The notes: a model not told the origin generated them from the letters alone. A stretch of DNA of 64,000 bases from Anticarsia gemmatalis (GCF_050436995.1 NC_134767.1:7750001-7814000); one strand, 5' to 3'; numbered from the stretch's first letter, positions 42,771 to 54,541 are shown. A program made the numbers and translations.

Positions 42771-45700
42771 CTGGAGACATGAGATTGTAAAATGAGTACG
42801 ATGATTAAGTAAGGAGGACGGAGGCTGTGCGAAGGTTTACTTCATTGCATATTTACGACACAACACGAAGTATGTTATTTAGATAATGTTTGTTACTTGG
42901 GAACAATTACACAGCGAGTTTAAGAAAATATGTGGGTACAAGTTGCTTTATTCTTTTGTTCGTCAGACCAAAAAAAACATCTCAAAAACATAAAAATCAT
43001 TTACAAGCTATTTCATTAATATTCATGTTTATTATAATTTCGATTGTAAAGGTTAGCAGTGACCATGGACAATACAGGTTTTGTTCACATTTCAATCACG
43101 TTGTTTCTATATATAAAATAGCTGTAATATAATAATTTGAAGATTATATTATTTGTTTTAATTGTCCCACAACCATGCTTGGGTCTACTCTCGGAATAAG
43201 AGAAGGATAAGCCTAATGTGGACACGCAAGCGGGCATGTGGAATTTTAATAAGTTTTAATCATACATTTTTGTATCAAACTTTATAAGATCTCGGGTAAA
43301 TTATCCGACATTTAACAATGAGCCCTTAAACTGAAACTTATAATTGGAAATCCTTTGTAAGTAAGGTTTGCTACACACCTATTCAGTATTGCTGCCCTAG
43401 AATATGTGTGCAGCAAGGTACGCTATTTCAAAAAGGGCCGTATTTTCGAATGAGTTTTTTTACATGAAAATTGGTAACGATAAGTTTCAAAGCCCGTATA
43501 TTTGTCATTGGAGAGTGTACAATTACTACAAATAACCGTTTTCGTACTACTTACTAAGTGTTTGCGTTAGGGCTGTCAAGCTATTGACGCGTAGCGTTAC
43601 GCATTTTTTGACTATCTGACAGGCCATTACGCTTAAATTTTGGTTGATTGTTCAGCAAAAGAGTGGGACTTTGAAATAATGATAATTTACAAAGTTAAAT
43701 TTACAAGATTTATGTGCTTTGAAGCTAATACATATTTTAATTGCGTATTGTAAATACTTAAATTTGTAACCAAAAAACGCCTGATGGATTTCTTTGACAT
43801 AGTGATCTATCAACGCACAACCCAAACCACTGGACAGATCGGGCTGAAATTTGACATACAGGGAGATGTTATTACGTAGACGTCCAGTCGTCAGGATTTT
43901 GATCAATTCTTCACCCTAGGGGATAAAATGGGTGATGAAAGTTTGTATGAAAATTTTGTCGCGGACAAAAGCTAGTGACTCCATGAAGACTCAAGCTAAC
44001 AAAAATGTCATGTGTTCCATGCTGCCGTCCTCTAACTATAATGCCGTTATCTACAAAAAAAAGTTTCGAGATATTCGCGAAAAGGCGCGAGAAAAGTAAA
44101 ATATTAATGAGTACTGTTCTCATTAAGACATTTTTTTATACCTTTAGTCCAACTTATAGCAGATAGTTACGAAACAGCATTGCATATTACTTTTCTCGCG
44201 CCTTTTCGCGAATATCTCGAAACATTGTTTTTGTAGATAACGGCATTATAGTTAGAGGACGGCAGCCCTGCTCGCAAGGTCCTAGTATATGCACGAGGTA
44301 ACTGTGTCGCCGCATACATTACAGTCGCGATGTTATGCGCCGCGCATGAACATCGACACAACGCGACACGACATGCGACACACATCAGTGGAATGTGGAC
44401 ATCATTGACTTGTAAGTGCTTTATTATAAGGACAATCAGTGTTTAGGTGCGAGGAGATAGCTCAGTATGTGTATGCGTGAGTTTTAAAAAAACAGGAGGT
44501 GTTTCGAAATTCGGTTTTTTTCCTCCGTCGATATTTATCATACTAGAAGCTGCCCGCGACTTCGTCCGCGTGGAAACTCTACCCGTGTAAATCCCGATTC
44601 CTCGAGAATTCGAAAGTTTGTGAGAATGTATGGATGTATGTTACTGTTTCACGCACTACTACCAAACCGATTACGTTGAAATTTGGTATATAGGTAGCTG
44701 AAGACCCAGAATAACACATAGGCTACTTTTTAAAGGAGTTCCCTAAGGAATCGGTATTTCACAGGATGGGTTTCCACGCGGACGAAGTCGAGGGCGGCCC
44801 CTAGTTTAATTTTATTTATGAATACTTTGATACATATGTTAATCTTAGCTAATGTCACACAAACAGACGTCTTACAAATGAGGCCTTCTAACGGCGACAC
44901 CTACGCATTCTAGAGTATTTAAATACCAAATAAAATAACTAGTTCACTCACTTATTAGTAGCTCGCTAAGAGCATACGGGTCTAAGAATTAAATATCATA
45001 TTGATAAATAACGTACGTTTGTCTGGAGAACTTTTAAACAGAAGTTACAATAATTGATTCGATTTCTTCTGAAGAAAGAGGCCACTCAGTCTTCACTTTT
45101 TATTCAACAAAAAATATTTCTTAATATTGATATAAGTCAATAAATAAATCAGAAGCTCTACTTTAATTAAAGTAAACATAACTACAGATTAACACAATTT
45201 AGTTTTGTACCATAAAGTACACTAATATGAGATGTGCTCTATACCCGTTCCATACTGACAGCCATGCAGCTTCGAAAGTAAAATAAATGAAAAGCATGCA
45301 GCAACAAGCATATGCAATGCAAAGCATGTTTCATCAAATTTGCCATAATCATGATCATTTCCTATTTAAATCAAGATACCTAGTCAATTTTAATTTAACA
45401 CATCAATGTCCCACTGCTGGGCAAGGGTCTCCTCCCGTAATGAAAGCCAAGTTAGGTCTTGAGTCCACCACGCTGGCCAAATACTGGCTGGCCTAATCTG
45501 TTTGCTATTTTAAACCGTAGTACGTATGACAATTTAAAAAATACCATATTTCTTGTTAATTATCTCATGCTTGGGAAGAGAGCAGACTATTAGATGTTAT
45601 TACTGGCTGTTATCAGTGTGTTTGTAATTATAACATTCTGTAACTCTTTGTAACCGCTGCGGTAGATCGTTGTGACTGCTGATCAACATTGCTCACGTTT

Positions 45701-48700
45701 GTGGTGAAAATAATAGTCCGTTTCTTTTAATTCGGCAAGAAAAATCTAATACTTGTGTTCAGGTAAGTATTATAAATGTAAAGAATAGTAAAAAAATCAG
45801 TAAAATATCTTTTAATTTAGATACAGTCATTCAATTTTGCAAGATTGGAATAAATATGCTAAAAACTTACGAAACAGCAACTGAGGTTTGGTTTTTATCT
45901 ATATTACCGAAAGTAACTTAGCAATTAAACCCCTAAAACAGAAACCATTCTCTAACTAACTCCGTACAACCTAAGAATAATAAAATATTAGGCAAACCAA
46001 GCATTCAATTACGAGTTTTTGCTCTCTGACGCGCTTTGCACAAGAGGTAGGTTATTATTTTTTTAATATCTTTATACCATGTAAATGCAAGTAAAGAATT
46101 TTTTTTTACACATAACTAAGTATAGTAAAAAGAACATAATTTCTGAACACAAACACTTATTCCTGTCATTCACAGGTGGAGTAAAGCAATACTATTATCG
46201 AGACCCTCAACTTTAGGACCTCAAGTGCCAATAATTGATCTAAATTAAAAACCGATTTCCTTTAACATCACTTTGACCCCACTTGACCTCATCACAATAT
46301 AAAAAAGTCATTCAAATTCACTACCTATTCTTCGTGTACTAAATCCTACATTCCATTGCTTTCTTAATACAAGTACGTCTATATAATTTGGCTATCATAA
46401 TAGAAGTAAAAAGTGCTATTTCACACAACTCTTCCTATTGTTTCATACATAATATCACCGAATTCACTCAAATACTTTCACTGTCATTTAAAAAGTTCAT
46501 TATTGTTAGGGCTGTCTCAAATATAAACATAAATGAAAGTATACTGTATAGTCCGTATAATGAACCTGAATTTAGCAACAAGTCGCTGCGCAAAAAGTTG
46601 GGGGAATGGCTAAGGAAGATTAAATTCAAGAGACTCTACAGGCGGCGCTATTGTCGGAAACCGTAGTAACATTAAAATTTTACTGCAATAAATAGTGTCT
46701 ATGATGAAAAATTAAAAATATGGTAGTGAATCGCGCTGCAACGGAAAAACGCCGTCGTCGTTGCGTCTCCGAAACCCAGCTTGTAGCTATGTTCAGACAT
46801 ATGCCGTCGTCGAATTCGTAATCCGTCTTGTTGCTATATTCAAACACACAAACTTAACTGGTGCCAACAATTCGTACCTAATAATTGAATTATTATATAA
46901 CAAAATAAAACTTAAGCGTTAAACTCAACTTAAGAGATGTTGGATGTATCTATTTTGATATCTTTGCTATCGCATTATGAATCAATTTATATAATCTAGA
47001 TAAAAATAATCCCAACGCGATAGAAAGTGTTAATAAAAACATTTATATTCTTACAATAATCAATATTCATCTGTTTTTATTTCATATATTTATTAAACTT
47101 TATCATATTATTGTCAGTTGTATAATAAATATGAATAAATGTCATATAGCAGACTACTACTTTATTTATATACGTAAATCTTTCGCATTATCATACACTA
47201 TTTTAGCTTGAGAAGTTTTTTTTAATAGCTTATATTAGATTCCGGATCTTGAACTATCTCCTTGCTGAATATCATTAATGGTTAAGTTGTTTTACATACA
47301 TGAAATTTTAACAGACAGACGGATGAACATACTTTTTCGTTATTAATAATTCACTACATAATTGTAATGTCATTTTCGCCAGCAATTTTGTAAATGCCCG
47401 AGAGTCGTTGTATATTTAGTTTGATGATAACGTTTAAGTGTAAAAATGAGGTTTCTTCCCGAAATTCAAACTACATTAGAGAATAATATTAATACAGAGT
47501 AGTGTTGAAACTCGACTAATATTATAAATGTGAAAGTATTTTTACTTTATATCTGTATCTTTTTCATGCAAAGTCTGAGCCGATTTGGATAAAATTTAGC
47601 GTAAAGATAATTTAAGACCCGAAAAATATCCTTTTTCGGGTCTTAAACGGTCTTTATCCTAAATTTTTATCTCCGCAATCTCAGGGAAACGGAAACTATG
47701 TGAGTAATGAGCTAACTATAGTCTCAAATATTGAGTATTTCTTCAAAAAACTACAAGAATATTGTACTACATTAATGTTCTTTACTTCTTTTAAAACTCT
47801 ACTTCATATAGTAACAAAACTTTCAATTTCCCAGCACCGCATCAACCCTACTCATGTACACACGGTGTGCACCACCGTGTCGCGCTGTCGCCGGCGACGG
47901 TAATTAGGCTGAAACGTTGATATAATCGTTGTTGCTATGTTGTTGCGCAACACATTGTTGATGTTCTACCTTTTAGAACTAGATCCGAGGCAAGTGAACA
48001 CAAGGTAAGTAAGTTGTACTAGCGCATCAAGAAAACTGGAGCGACAATACCTATATACCTACGTAATACATTATATCATCAGTCTTTTATACCCGAAACT
48101 AGCTTTCGTCCGCGTGATTTGTGATTTAGGACAGAATTTTCGTACAAACTTGTATCCCTTATTTTTTCTCCTTGATGGTAGAATCTCGATCACCTTTCTT
48201 AGCAGATGCCTACGTTATAACATCTTCATGCATGTTAAATTTCAGCGCAATCTGTCTAGTAGGTTGGGCTGTGCGTTAATAGATCACTTTGTCAATCACT
48301 CACCTTTGAATTATATATATTTAGATTAGATACATGTCATGTCAGTCCCGTGTAATAGGAGGCGAGGTTCATAGCCATTTTCACGTAAGCAAATTCCGAG
48401 CTACTATTGAAAAAAATGTAATATAAATTAGATAAAGCCCAGTAGTACTATGTTCGACCTGGTAATCAAACCCCTAATCTTCCTGGTCAGTACTGGATAC
48501 ACTGCACTAAGATGTCTAAAATCACGATGTTTTCTCAAAGGGGCAGATATCAAACAGTAGTTTCAAATGTTATTTTTGTACTAGTGAAAACATCAGTTTG
48601 TGTTTAGTGCACAGCAGATGAACGCGAACACGCATTTTACCTTAAAACGTTTCGGCGCAGGTTGCACTCGCCGTGGTCGCAGGCGTGAGTCACCCGGCGA

Positions 48701-50680
48701 CCATTTCCGTATCCTATTATATGTTAAACATGCAACGCGAGAGTTTAAAAGTTAGCACAGCAGATGTGATAATTACCTTTATACAATGAAGGTGGTGGGT
48801 ACCCGCTGTCTGGCTGGAGACGCACATGCCTGGTGGCCAGGATGAAGGCCAGCGCGGACAGCACGATGCCGTCCAGACATCCTATCACCGCTAGCAGGTA
48901 GGCCCAGCGTATGTGGCAACGACCTGGAGAAAAACGTGTGTGGAATTAGTCAATAAACTTAACCTAATATTGTCAAAATGTTTGGCAAGCAAAATAGGTA
49001 TAATCAAATCTTTTCGATTATTTGAACGACATTAAAGAAGATAAAATTTAATCAGGATTTTAAATATTTAATGGGGCTTTTTGATAGTTTTTCGTTACTT
49101 CTCTAATTTTAAATACTATATTCTTTCTACTCTTAAAATTAACCTTATATTGTATCTATTTGTCTTCGAGTTTGCGTCGGGTCCCATAAACATGAATTCG
49201 TCAGGAAATTGGGAATATTATGGTGGTCGCACAAAAATCTGCGGTGAAATTTCATGCATTCATTACTCTACTTAAATTAACCTATGTATATTATATTTTT
49301 AGCTATGTTATGAAATAAGTTATTTAACATAACGATTGCTTAAGTTAGCATTTTTTATAAATATATCAATCAAAGTAGGTAGCCAAAAAACATTTACGAA
49401 AGATTTCATCACGACACGAAATTGATAGGCCTATTCCATCTACATCTTTAAAATAACATCGTGAGTTAGAAAACTATTCAAAAACTCATTTAAACCCAAG
49501 GTTTTAAATCTAAGTTAATTATAAAGATTATAAATGAGACTATATTTCATCTGTTGCATCTTAGAATCAGATATAAGTGGAATGCTTGCGTAAATTAGGA
49601 GCAAATTTCAATCATTTTTAATTGAATTACGGACATTGTATGATGATTACTGTCCTAATACTAGACAGGGGTCTTCTCCCAAATTAGTGGGAAACTAGGC
49701 CATGTAACTTATACTGAAATGCGGACAATTTGTATACCTTTAAGAACTATTTTGAAGGATTCTTAGGTAGGCATAGTTTCATCACGATGTTTTCCTCCTT
49801 GAAGAAGAAGAAGACCGTTAAAGCATGTAATAATAAAATCATAATTCTAGAACTTGAATATTGTTCCCTAAAATTTTAAACTGTTCTCTTGGTAATTCCC
49901 GTGGAATAAAAATGCTTACACCCTGAAAGCTATTGATTAGTGTGTAACCTAGGGTTTAACCCATGACACACGCAAACGGCAGAATATGGTTATGCTTCGG
50001 TAATTAAAGTTTTTGGTCAATTTATTATAAAGAATATTTTGTTCCGAGGAGAATACAATTCGGTAATCACTCCTTTTATATAAATCATTTAGTATATATA
50101 TGTATTTAAGCCGCGGGTGCAGCAACATACTGGATTAATAGATTCGTTCTGGTATGAGCTGCGTTACTTTGACTAAAGTTGGAACGAGTTAATTTGAGCA
50201 ACTTTTAATAGTATCTAGTAGATACTAATTAGCCTAGATGACTGGTATCAGGTACGCTGCTATAAATAGTGAACTACTTGTATGTATACATAGCGACTGA
50301 CACACAGTAGCTAAATTTACAAAACAAGCATTTCCATTGATCCTCTAATAAGCTGAGGTTTGATCTTTTTAGAAACACACCCTCAATCCTTTTGTCTAAT
50401 CTAGTTTTATAGGAAGCTCAAGCAACCCCGACTAACACCTAAATCTCTCACAAATACCTAATTGAATAATACTTTCCTTACCGCCTTTTCAAAATCTTCT
50501 GTTTAAACAAAATGTTGGATCCACCATTTTTCTCTATGGCTGTACCAAGTCAGATCTAGCTCTATGGGTAATGTTACTTACCTATATTGTACTGGTCTGC
50601 CGTGGGGCCGCAAGTCTCCTGCACCTCGGTCTCGCTCCAGCCTGCGGGGTACACCGCCACACCGGCCACCATGCTGAGTG
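42577..50680 (-). CDS. LHFPL-like tetraspan membrane protein, 3' three exons (partial)
   Basis: Joined minus-strand exons 50680-50582, 48923-48777 and 42770-42577 give the last ~145 residues, ending in TAA. Both visible introns are phase 1 and join cleanly. Exon A encodes part of the second extracellular loop with VYPAGW and a cysteine. Exon B starts GRC, then the fourth membrane segment (WAYLLAVIGCLDGIVLSALA). The last exon is a Ser/His/Tyr-rich cytoplasmic tail. The series YPxGW...C...GxCxIRWA-LA-I..DxxxLSxLAF is the hallmark of the LHFPL family, which includes the hair-cell mechanotransduction subunit LHFPL5/TMHS and the GABA-A partner LHFPL4. It should be a four-pass plasma-membrane protein; the insect role is not known to me. 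The first three membrane segments must be in upstream exons, not found between 50690 and 64000. Which paralogue this is cannot be decided. Confidence 0.88.
42780..43790. other. LHFPL intron, no element recognised
   Basis: The plus-strand frame 42890-43132 contains a hydrophobic MFIIISIV run but no convincing gene structure. Confidence 0.45.
43796..43975 (+). mobile_element. Helitron-like repeat, third family
   Basis: It reads AGTGATCTATCAACGCACA, GACAGATCGGGCTGAAATTT, GACATACAGGGAGATGTTAT, GGGATAAAATGGGTGATGAA and 3' CGGACAAAAGCTAG. It is a relative of the inverted copy at 48099. It is in the last LHFPL intron. Confidence 0.6.
44021..44266. mobile_element. MITE with ~80-bp TIRs (GCTGCCGTCCTCTAAC family)
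   Basis: The element is 246 bp with arms starting GCTGCCGTCCTCTAACTATA and continuing through TTCGAGATATTCGCGAAAAG and GCGCGAGAAAAGTAA. The ~85-bp centre is unique. No target duplication is clear. It is in the last LHFPL intron. Confidence 0.72.
44543..44804. mobile_element. CTAG-bounded inverted-repeat element
   Basis: Both ends carry the GCCCGCGACTTCGTCCGCGT motif in opposite orientation (left CTAGAAGCTGCCCGCGACTT; right GAAGTCGAGGGCGGCCCCTAG), giving ~35-bp imperfect terminal inverted repeats. The body has GATTACGTTGAAATTTGGTA and ATAGGCTACTTTTTAAAGG. It combines Helitron-type CTAG ends with TIR symmetry. Confidence 0.6.
45396..45490 (-). mobile_element. SINE family A 3' fragment
   Basis: Plus-strand CCACTGCTGGGCAAGGGTCT and GAGTCCACCACGCTGGCC are the inverse of the family tail. 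It is in the last LHFPL intron. Confidence 0.65.
46510..46666 (+). CDS. unrecognised terminal-exon-like ORF with cationic C-terminus
   Basis: An acceptor-like TTATTGTTAG precedes an open frame of 51 residues that ends KSLRKKLGEWLRKIKF then KRLYRRRYCRKP and TAG. AATAAA follows 20 nt after the stop (46687-46692). The last 27 residues hold 14 Lys/Arg with an amphipathic spacing. The open frame extends upstream to 46388, but that part is AT-rich and unlike coding DNA. It lies inside the last LHFPL intron on the other strand. I do not recognise a family; it may be the end of a nested gene or chance. Confidence 0.3.
46700..47510. other. LHFPL intron; small CpG-rich stretch
   Basis: 46728-46830 has several CGTCGT units (GCCGTCGTCGTTGCGTC, GCCGTCGTCGAATTCG). 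The rest is AT-rich with no element seen. Confidence 0.4.
47515..47690 (+). mobile_element. Helitron-like fragment with strong internal hairpin
   Basis: It starts ACTAATATTATAAATGTGAA, then GCAAAGTCTGAGCCGATTTG. A 16-bp perfect stem (47611-47626 with 47632-47647, 5-nt loop) sits inside a longer imperfect inverted repeat spanning about 47587-47676. Confidence 0.5.
48099..48329 (-). mobile_element. Helitron-like repeat, third family
   Basis: The plus strand starts CTAGCTTTCGTCCGCGTGA and contains CATCTTCATGCATGTTAAAT and GCTGTGCGTTAATAGATCAC, the inverse of the 43796 family. It is in the last LHFPL intron. Confidence 0.58.
48777..48923 (-). CDS. LHFPL-like internal exon B (TM4)
   Basis: The 147-bp exon has acceptor TTTTCTCCAG and donor GTAATT. 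It is phase 1 on both sides and codes GRCHIRWAYLLAVIGCLDG.. through the fourth membrane helix and the start of the cytosolic tail (RHVRLQPDSG). GC content is clearly above the flanks. Confidence 0.9.
49645..49840 (-). mobile_element. SINE family A, diverged
   Basis: It holds the inverse of the tail (ACTGTCCTAATACTAGACAG, GGTCTTCTCCC) and of the body (GCATAGTTTCATCACGATG). A GAAGAAGAAGAAG insertion interrupts it at about 49801. It is in the intron between LHFPL exons A and B. Confidence 0.55.
50582..50680 (-). CDS. LHFPL-like internal exon A
   Basis: The 99-bp exon has acceptor TTTATTTCCAG and donor GTAAGT on the minus strand; it is phase 1 on both sides. It codes LSMVAGVAVYPAGWSETEVQETCG.. 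up to QYNI. It is GC-rich against an AT-rich background. Confidence 0.88.
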   Translation of the reverse strand, partial: HSAWWPVWRCTPQAGARPRCRRLAAPRQTSTI

Positions 50681-50689
50681 CTGGAAATA

Positions 50690-52110
50690 AACAATATTAT
50701 ACGTTAATCATGTCATTTGCGACTGTGTAGTGTGTAGTAGACTAAAGCTTTAACAACAAATTCCGGGATATTAGTCTTCCAAAATATCCTAGGACAAAAA
50801 AAAGTTTGTGCTACATAGGTTCCGGACTTAATCCGAAACGGTAAGGAACAGGTCGACGAAGATTCTTGTGCCGTAAAAAGTAATTAATACATATAAAAGA
50901 ATGGATTTGCCTCTCTTGTCCTCAACTTAATTATTTATTTACAGGTACGGTGTTTAACAGTCTAGACAACCCTTTGGTCCAACACTTTTAATTTATTTTC
51001 TAAAGTTTTAAGATGAACATTCCAGTTTATCATTCTCACTTCTTACCCAGGAAAGACCCATACCTTCACACACTTCAAGATATTAACCCCTCCCCTCCCC
51101 AAAATAGCAGACCATGAGCACTTATAAATTCACAGACGAATGTAACAATCATTATAGGTCAATTCAGACGTTCTCAATTGACAATCAATAACTTGACCTT
51201 TACATTACATAATGAGTTACATCATATGTATTAGCTGTTGCATTACTGCATTATACATAGGTAATAAGTATATACATAGAGTATAATTGCTGGTCAGTTA
51301 CGACACGGTCTAGTGCTGTGGGAATTAATTATGATGCTTGAGAGAAACACTTTCTTTTGCGATTTGATTGAGTTTTATGGTTTTAGTAAAAGCTAAGGTG
51401 GATTTTGAACCTGTAATTGTCAGGATTAAGGTACTAGTAAGGGAAGATATTTAACTAGATGTTACGTGTCTTCATAAGTAGCCTTTATGGCCATTATGGT
51501 CAGGGAGAGTCAAGAACTGCCAAACAACTTTTGGGTATTTGTTTTTTTTTCAGTACTTGAAAATAGCAATTTACTCTGACCTAAATCCGGTCCGGCCTAT
51601 ATAAAAAAAAACAATTCATACATCAATTACTAACGGATTTATGACAGTAAATATTGTGAACTAAACCAAAGTATGACCTTTTTCTATCAAAGAGTAAAGC
51701 AGACGAAACCTACATCCTAAATTTATATCAAACAGAAAGTATCATATGCCTCAAATCCTTATTTCGGAATCAAAACCATAAAAACAACAACGGCAATTTT
51801 TCGCCACTTTCCACGAGATTTTCACTTAAACTACTGTCCACAGTGAAACAATAAGCGTAAAATAATAGTTATAATTACTGAAAGTCGGATGTGTTCAGTG
51901 ACGCGAAGGCTGTCACGCTCCGAAGAAGAGGAAAGCCTTCGATTATACCTACAGTTTCACATTTCATGCGCTAATCAAGGGAAAATTTAAGAAATCGATG
52001 GACACCGTGACTTTGGATGAAAGATGTTTTGTTACAAAGTTCGCGCGGTTTGTAATAATCTGATGTTCAAAATGGGAAAGCAAGCAAAGAGGAATTAAAA
52101 TTTATAAAGA
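50690..52110. other. region upstream of LHFPL exon A, no exon found
   Basis: I searched the minus strand for LHFPL N-terminal membrane segments and saw none. No repeat family is recognised. Confidence 0.45.
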
Positions 52111-52117
52111 CTATTAT

Positions 52118-52587
52118 ATGCCATCAAAAACATTCTGTAAAAACCTCAAGTCTCGCCGTAAAAAGTTGTGAGATCTATATAATACCAAATCGTTTAATCT
52201 ATTTAGTCTCTACTTAAAGGACCTTCTGTCTTAAGTTATTACGTATGTTATTATCATGCCAATTTAAAAAAAAATACCCCTAAAACAAATAGACCGACCT
52301 GGCCATCGCATAATTTGATTATTAGTATGTATCACACTACACAGCACGACAAGAAGTTAATGGTCCTGAAATGTTTATGGCGAATTTGTGTTTTCTTGCG
52401 ATGACCAAGTCGATCTATTTGTTTTAAAGGTATTTTTTTAAATTGGCATGATAATAACATACGTAATAACTTAAGACAGAAGGTCCTTTAAGTAGAGACT
52501 AAATAGATTAAACGACTTGGTATTATATAGATCTCACAACTTTTTACGGCGAGACTTGAGGTTTTTACAGAATGTTTTTGATGGCAT
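52118..52587. mobile_element. long-TIR MITE (ATGCCATCAAAAACATTC family)
   Basis: The element is 470 bp with arms of ~190 bp that are nearly identical (CCATCAAAAACATTCTG.., CTCAAGTCTCGCCGTAAAAA, CATGCCAATTT). The ~90-bp centre contains GACCTGGCCATCGC and its partial inverse. The high arm identity suggests a young insertion or gene conversion. The target site is not resolved. Confidence 0.76.
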
Positions 52588-52974
52588 CTCACTTCTTTTT
52601 GTAGAGCGAACATAAGTCCAATTTGTATGGAAAGACGTTTTTTTTCATAATTCAACATATTTTCCTATGGGAATGTTGTTCAGTTTCATGGGCTAAACAC
52701 CCTTACCCACCCTATACCCCCTCCCGTTATGCCTCATATAGTAGGTACCTATTTACACCTATTTATTTTATTTTCTACAGTAATAATAATTCATCAACTG
52801 CAAATGTAACCTTGTAATCTTATACATTTATATGGGATTACAAAGTTATTGTTGCAGTTGGTGTATTTAGAAAACTGGACCGAAATTAGAAAATATTTAA
52901 TTTTTCCCATGATTAAGAAACTAAACCCTATTTGTATTCAACATTTTAAGCTTCTAAGTCTGCTAGAAGTACCT

Positions 52975-53310
52975 TAGACTTTTGATGATCGGTGAGTCAG
53001 TGAGTCAGTGAGTCAGTGAATCAGTGAGTGACAAAATTCAAAATTTTAACAAGTTGTAATTTTTAAACCACTGGTTCAAATTGACTGAAATTTTAAATAT
53101 ACCGTGTTTATACAATGACTGATTAGTTGCTGAAAATCCAGGCTTCTTGTTTTATCCACAACGAAATTATAGGGGTGTCAAAAATGGCCCGAATTGCTTC
53201 GAGAAAAGGATGTTACGGCCGTGCCGCTTTTTTTTGCTCGACTTGCGGGGGCACTTCCGTGCCCCCAGATTATATATAACTTATGCTTTGCAAGGATAAG
53301 AAGTACTAGT
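52975..53310 (+). mobile_element. dispersed repeat with (GTGAGTCA)n tract and 3' hairpin
   Basis: It contains tandem GTGAGTCA units (52991-53031), then GACAAAATTCAAAATTTTAA and CTGAAAATCCAGGCTTC, a perfect 8-bp hairpin GGGGGCAC-TTCC-GTGCCCCC (53247-53266) and CTAG at 53306-53309. I recognise the GATGATCGGTGAGTCAGTGA phrase as a common lepidopteran repeat. Sequence upstream to 52588 may belong to it. Confidence 0.5.
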
Positions 53311-53319
53311 AAATTAAAA

Positions 53320-53531
53320 GATTCTAGTGGTAGTCATATCTACGTAAGATATATAGAAAAGGACTTCTTGGCAATGATCAAGACTGCAATCAATCAATTG
53401 TCCTTATGGGATATTTATATGAATGTATATGTTGATGATGACAGAGTGTCGCAGCAAGTTGTCGCCAGTGCATCCGAAGTTAGTGGGATCGACTTCCACA
53501 TGGGACAAGTGTTTGTGCGATGCACAAATAC
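53320..53531 (+). CDS. unrecognised exon-like ORF
   Basis: The open frame codes ~70 residues with balanced composition (KDFLAMIKTAINQLSLWDIY, then MNVYVDDDRVSQQVVASAS and GIDFHMGQVFVRC) and ends at a good donor AC|GTAAGA. The 5' boundary is unclear because the frame runs in from a transposon end. Composition looks more protein-like than other frames nearby. The YVDD string is not supported as a reverse-transcriptase box, since no other RT motif flanks it. It ends in phase 2, compatible with the exon-like ORF at 60765. No family is recognised. Confidence 0.33.
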
Positions 53532-53840
53532 GTAAGAATTTGTACAATTAGTACGGGAATGGGTCTTGAAAAAACCACAAATGTCTTATAAGGCTTAAGT
53601 TTCATGCGTGACTTTCAGAGATTAATCCAATCTAGTACCGACAATGTGCAATACGATTTGTTAAAGGTATACAGAAAACACACTGACAGTAACTTCCGAA
53701 TATCGTGAAAATCGGCAGAAGCAATAATAGTAATTTGAAACATTTTTCAACAACAATAAATTGGTTGCGGAAATCCATCGGCGGATTAATCGTATTAGAA
53801 ATTAATAGAAACAAAACGGTTTCCCTACATCAAAACCAGT

Positions 53841-53925
53841 AGCACAATTCTCTACAATTGAAACCATCCAGTATCGAGAGTTTGACATTTAAAATGTAAT
53901 GCCAAAATAGTTCAAGACGTAAGAC
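53841..53925. mobile_element. MITE-like repeat, ATCGAGAGTTTGACATTT family
   Basis: It reads GTATCGAGAGTTTGACATTT and AAAATGTAATGCCAAAATAG. The right terminus is missing. Confidence 0.5.
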
Positions 53926-54541
53926 CAAACTTAGGCTACGTATAGACTACATATTATTATTGTTTTTTAAAAGCTTAACTTGCTGAAATAGGGTTATCTC
54001 TAACGAAATAGATAATATAAGCTTGTAAATAATATTCTCATAATAAACAGTTTTCTATATTTATTATAATACGATGCATAATGTGCAATATCGTAAATCT
54101 AGCTAGAATTACTAACTTTCTAGCACTAGATAGGGGAAAGTTTTATATTATGCTTGTTTAATAGCTAATAGAGTGGCCGAAGACTGCATTATAGACTGAT
54201 CGGTGATATTTTTCATAATATTATGTAAAATAAATAAGAATAATATCTTACCGCGATTTGTTATGAGATAAATTATATGTTTTATATTAATATTATTGTA
54301 TTTCACATGCAAAAGTAATATGTTTGTTTAATGTCTGTGCAAAACTTGCATTGATCAGCAATATTTCTTCGGTTTGTACATACATAATGAAATTGCAATT
54401 AATTATCTTCCGACTTATGTTAGCTTTTTAATTAAAACGTTTCGTTTTTGACAAATTAATTAAAAAAATACATAACGAAATCTAATAACTTAAACCAGAA
54501 TCAGCTTCTCTTTGTGAAATGTCAAATAAACAAAGTTGGAC

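Noticed and set aside
42890..43132. Possible small secreted peptide (hydrophobic MFIIISIV run)
   Set aside because: The hydrophobic run is short, no cleavage motif or downstream gene structure is seen, and codons are AT-driven.
44167..44385. 72-codon minus-strand open frame, Ala/Cys/Arg rich
   Set aside because: It overlaps the arm of the 44021-44266 MITE and a short GC-rich stretch; no motif.
53425..53450. YVDD string read as a reverse-transcriptase active site
   Set aside because: No other RT motif lies up- or downstream and flanking hydrophobic spacing is wrong.
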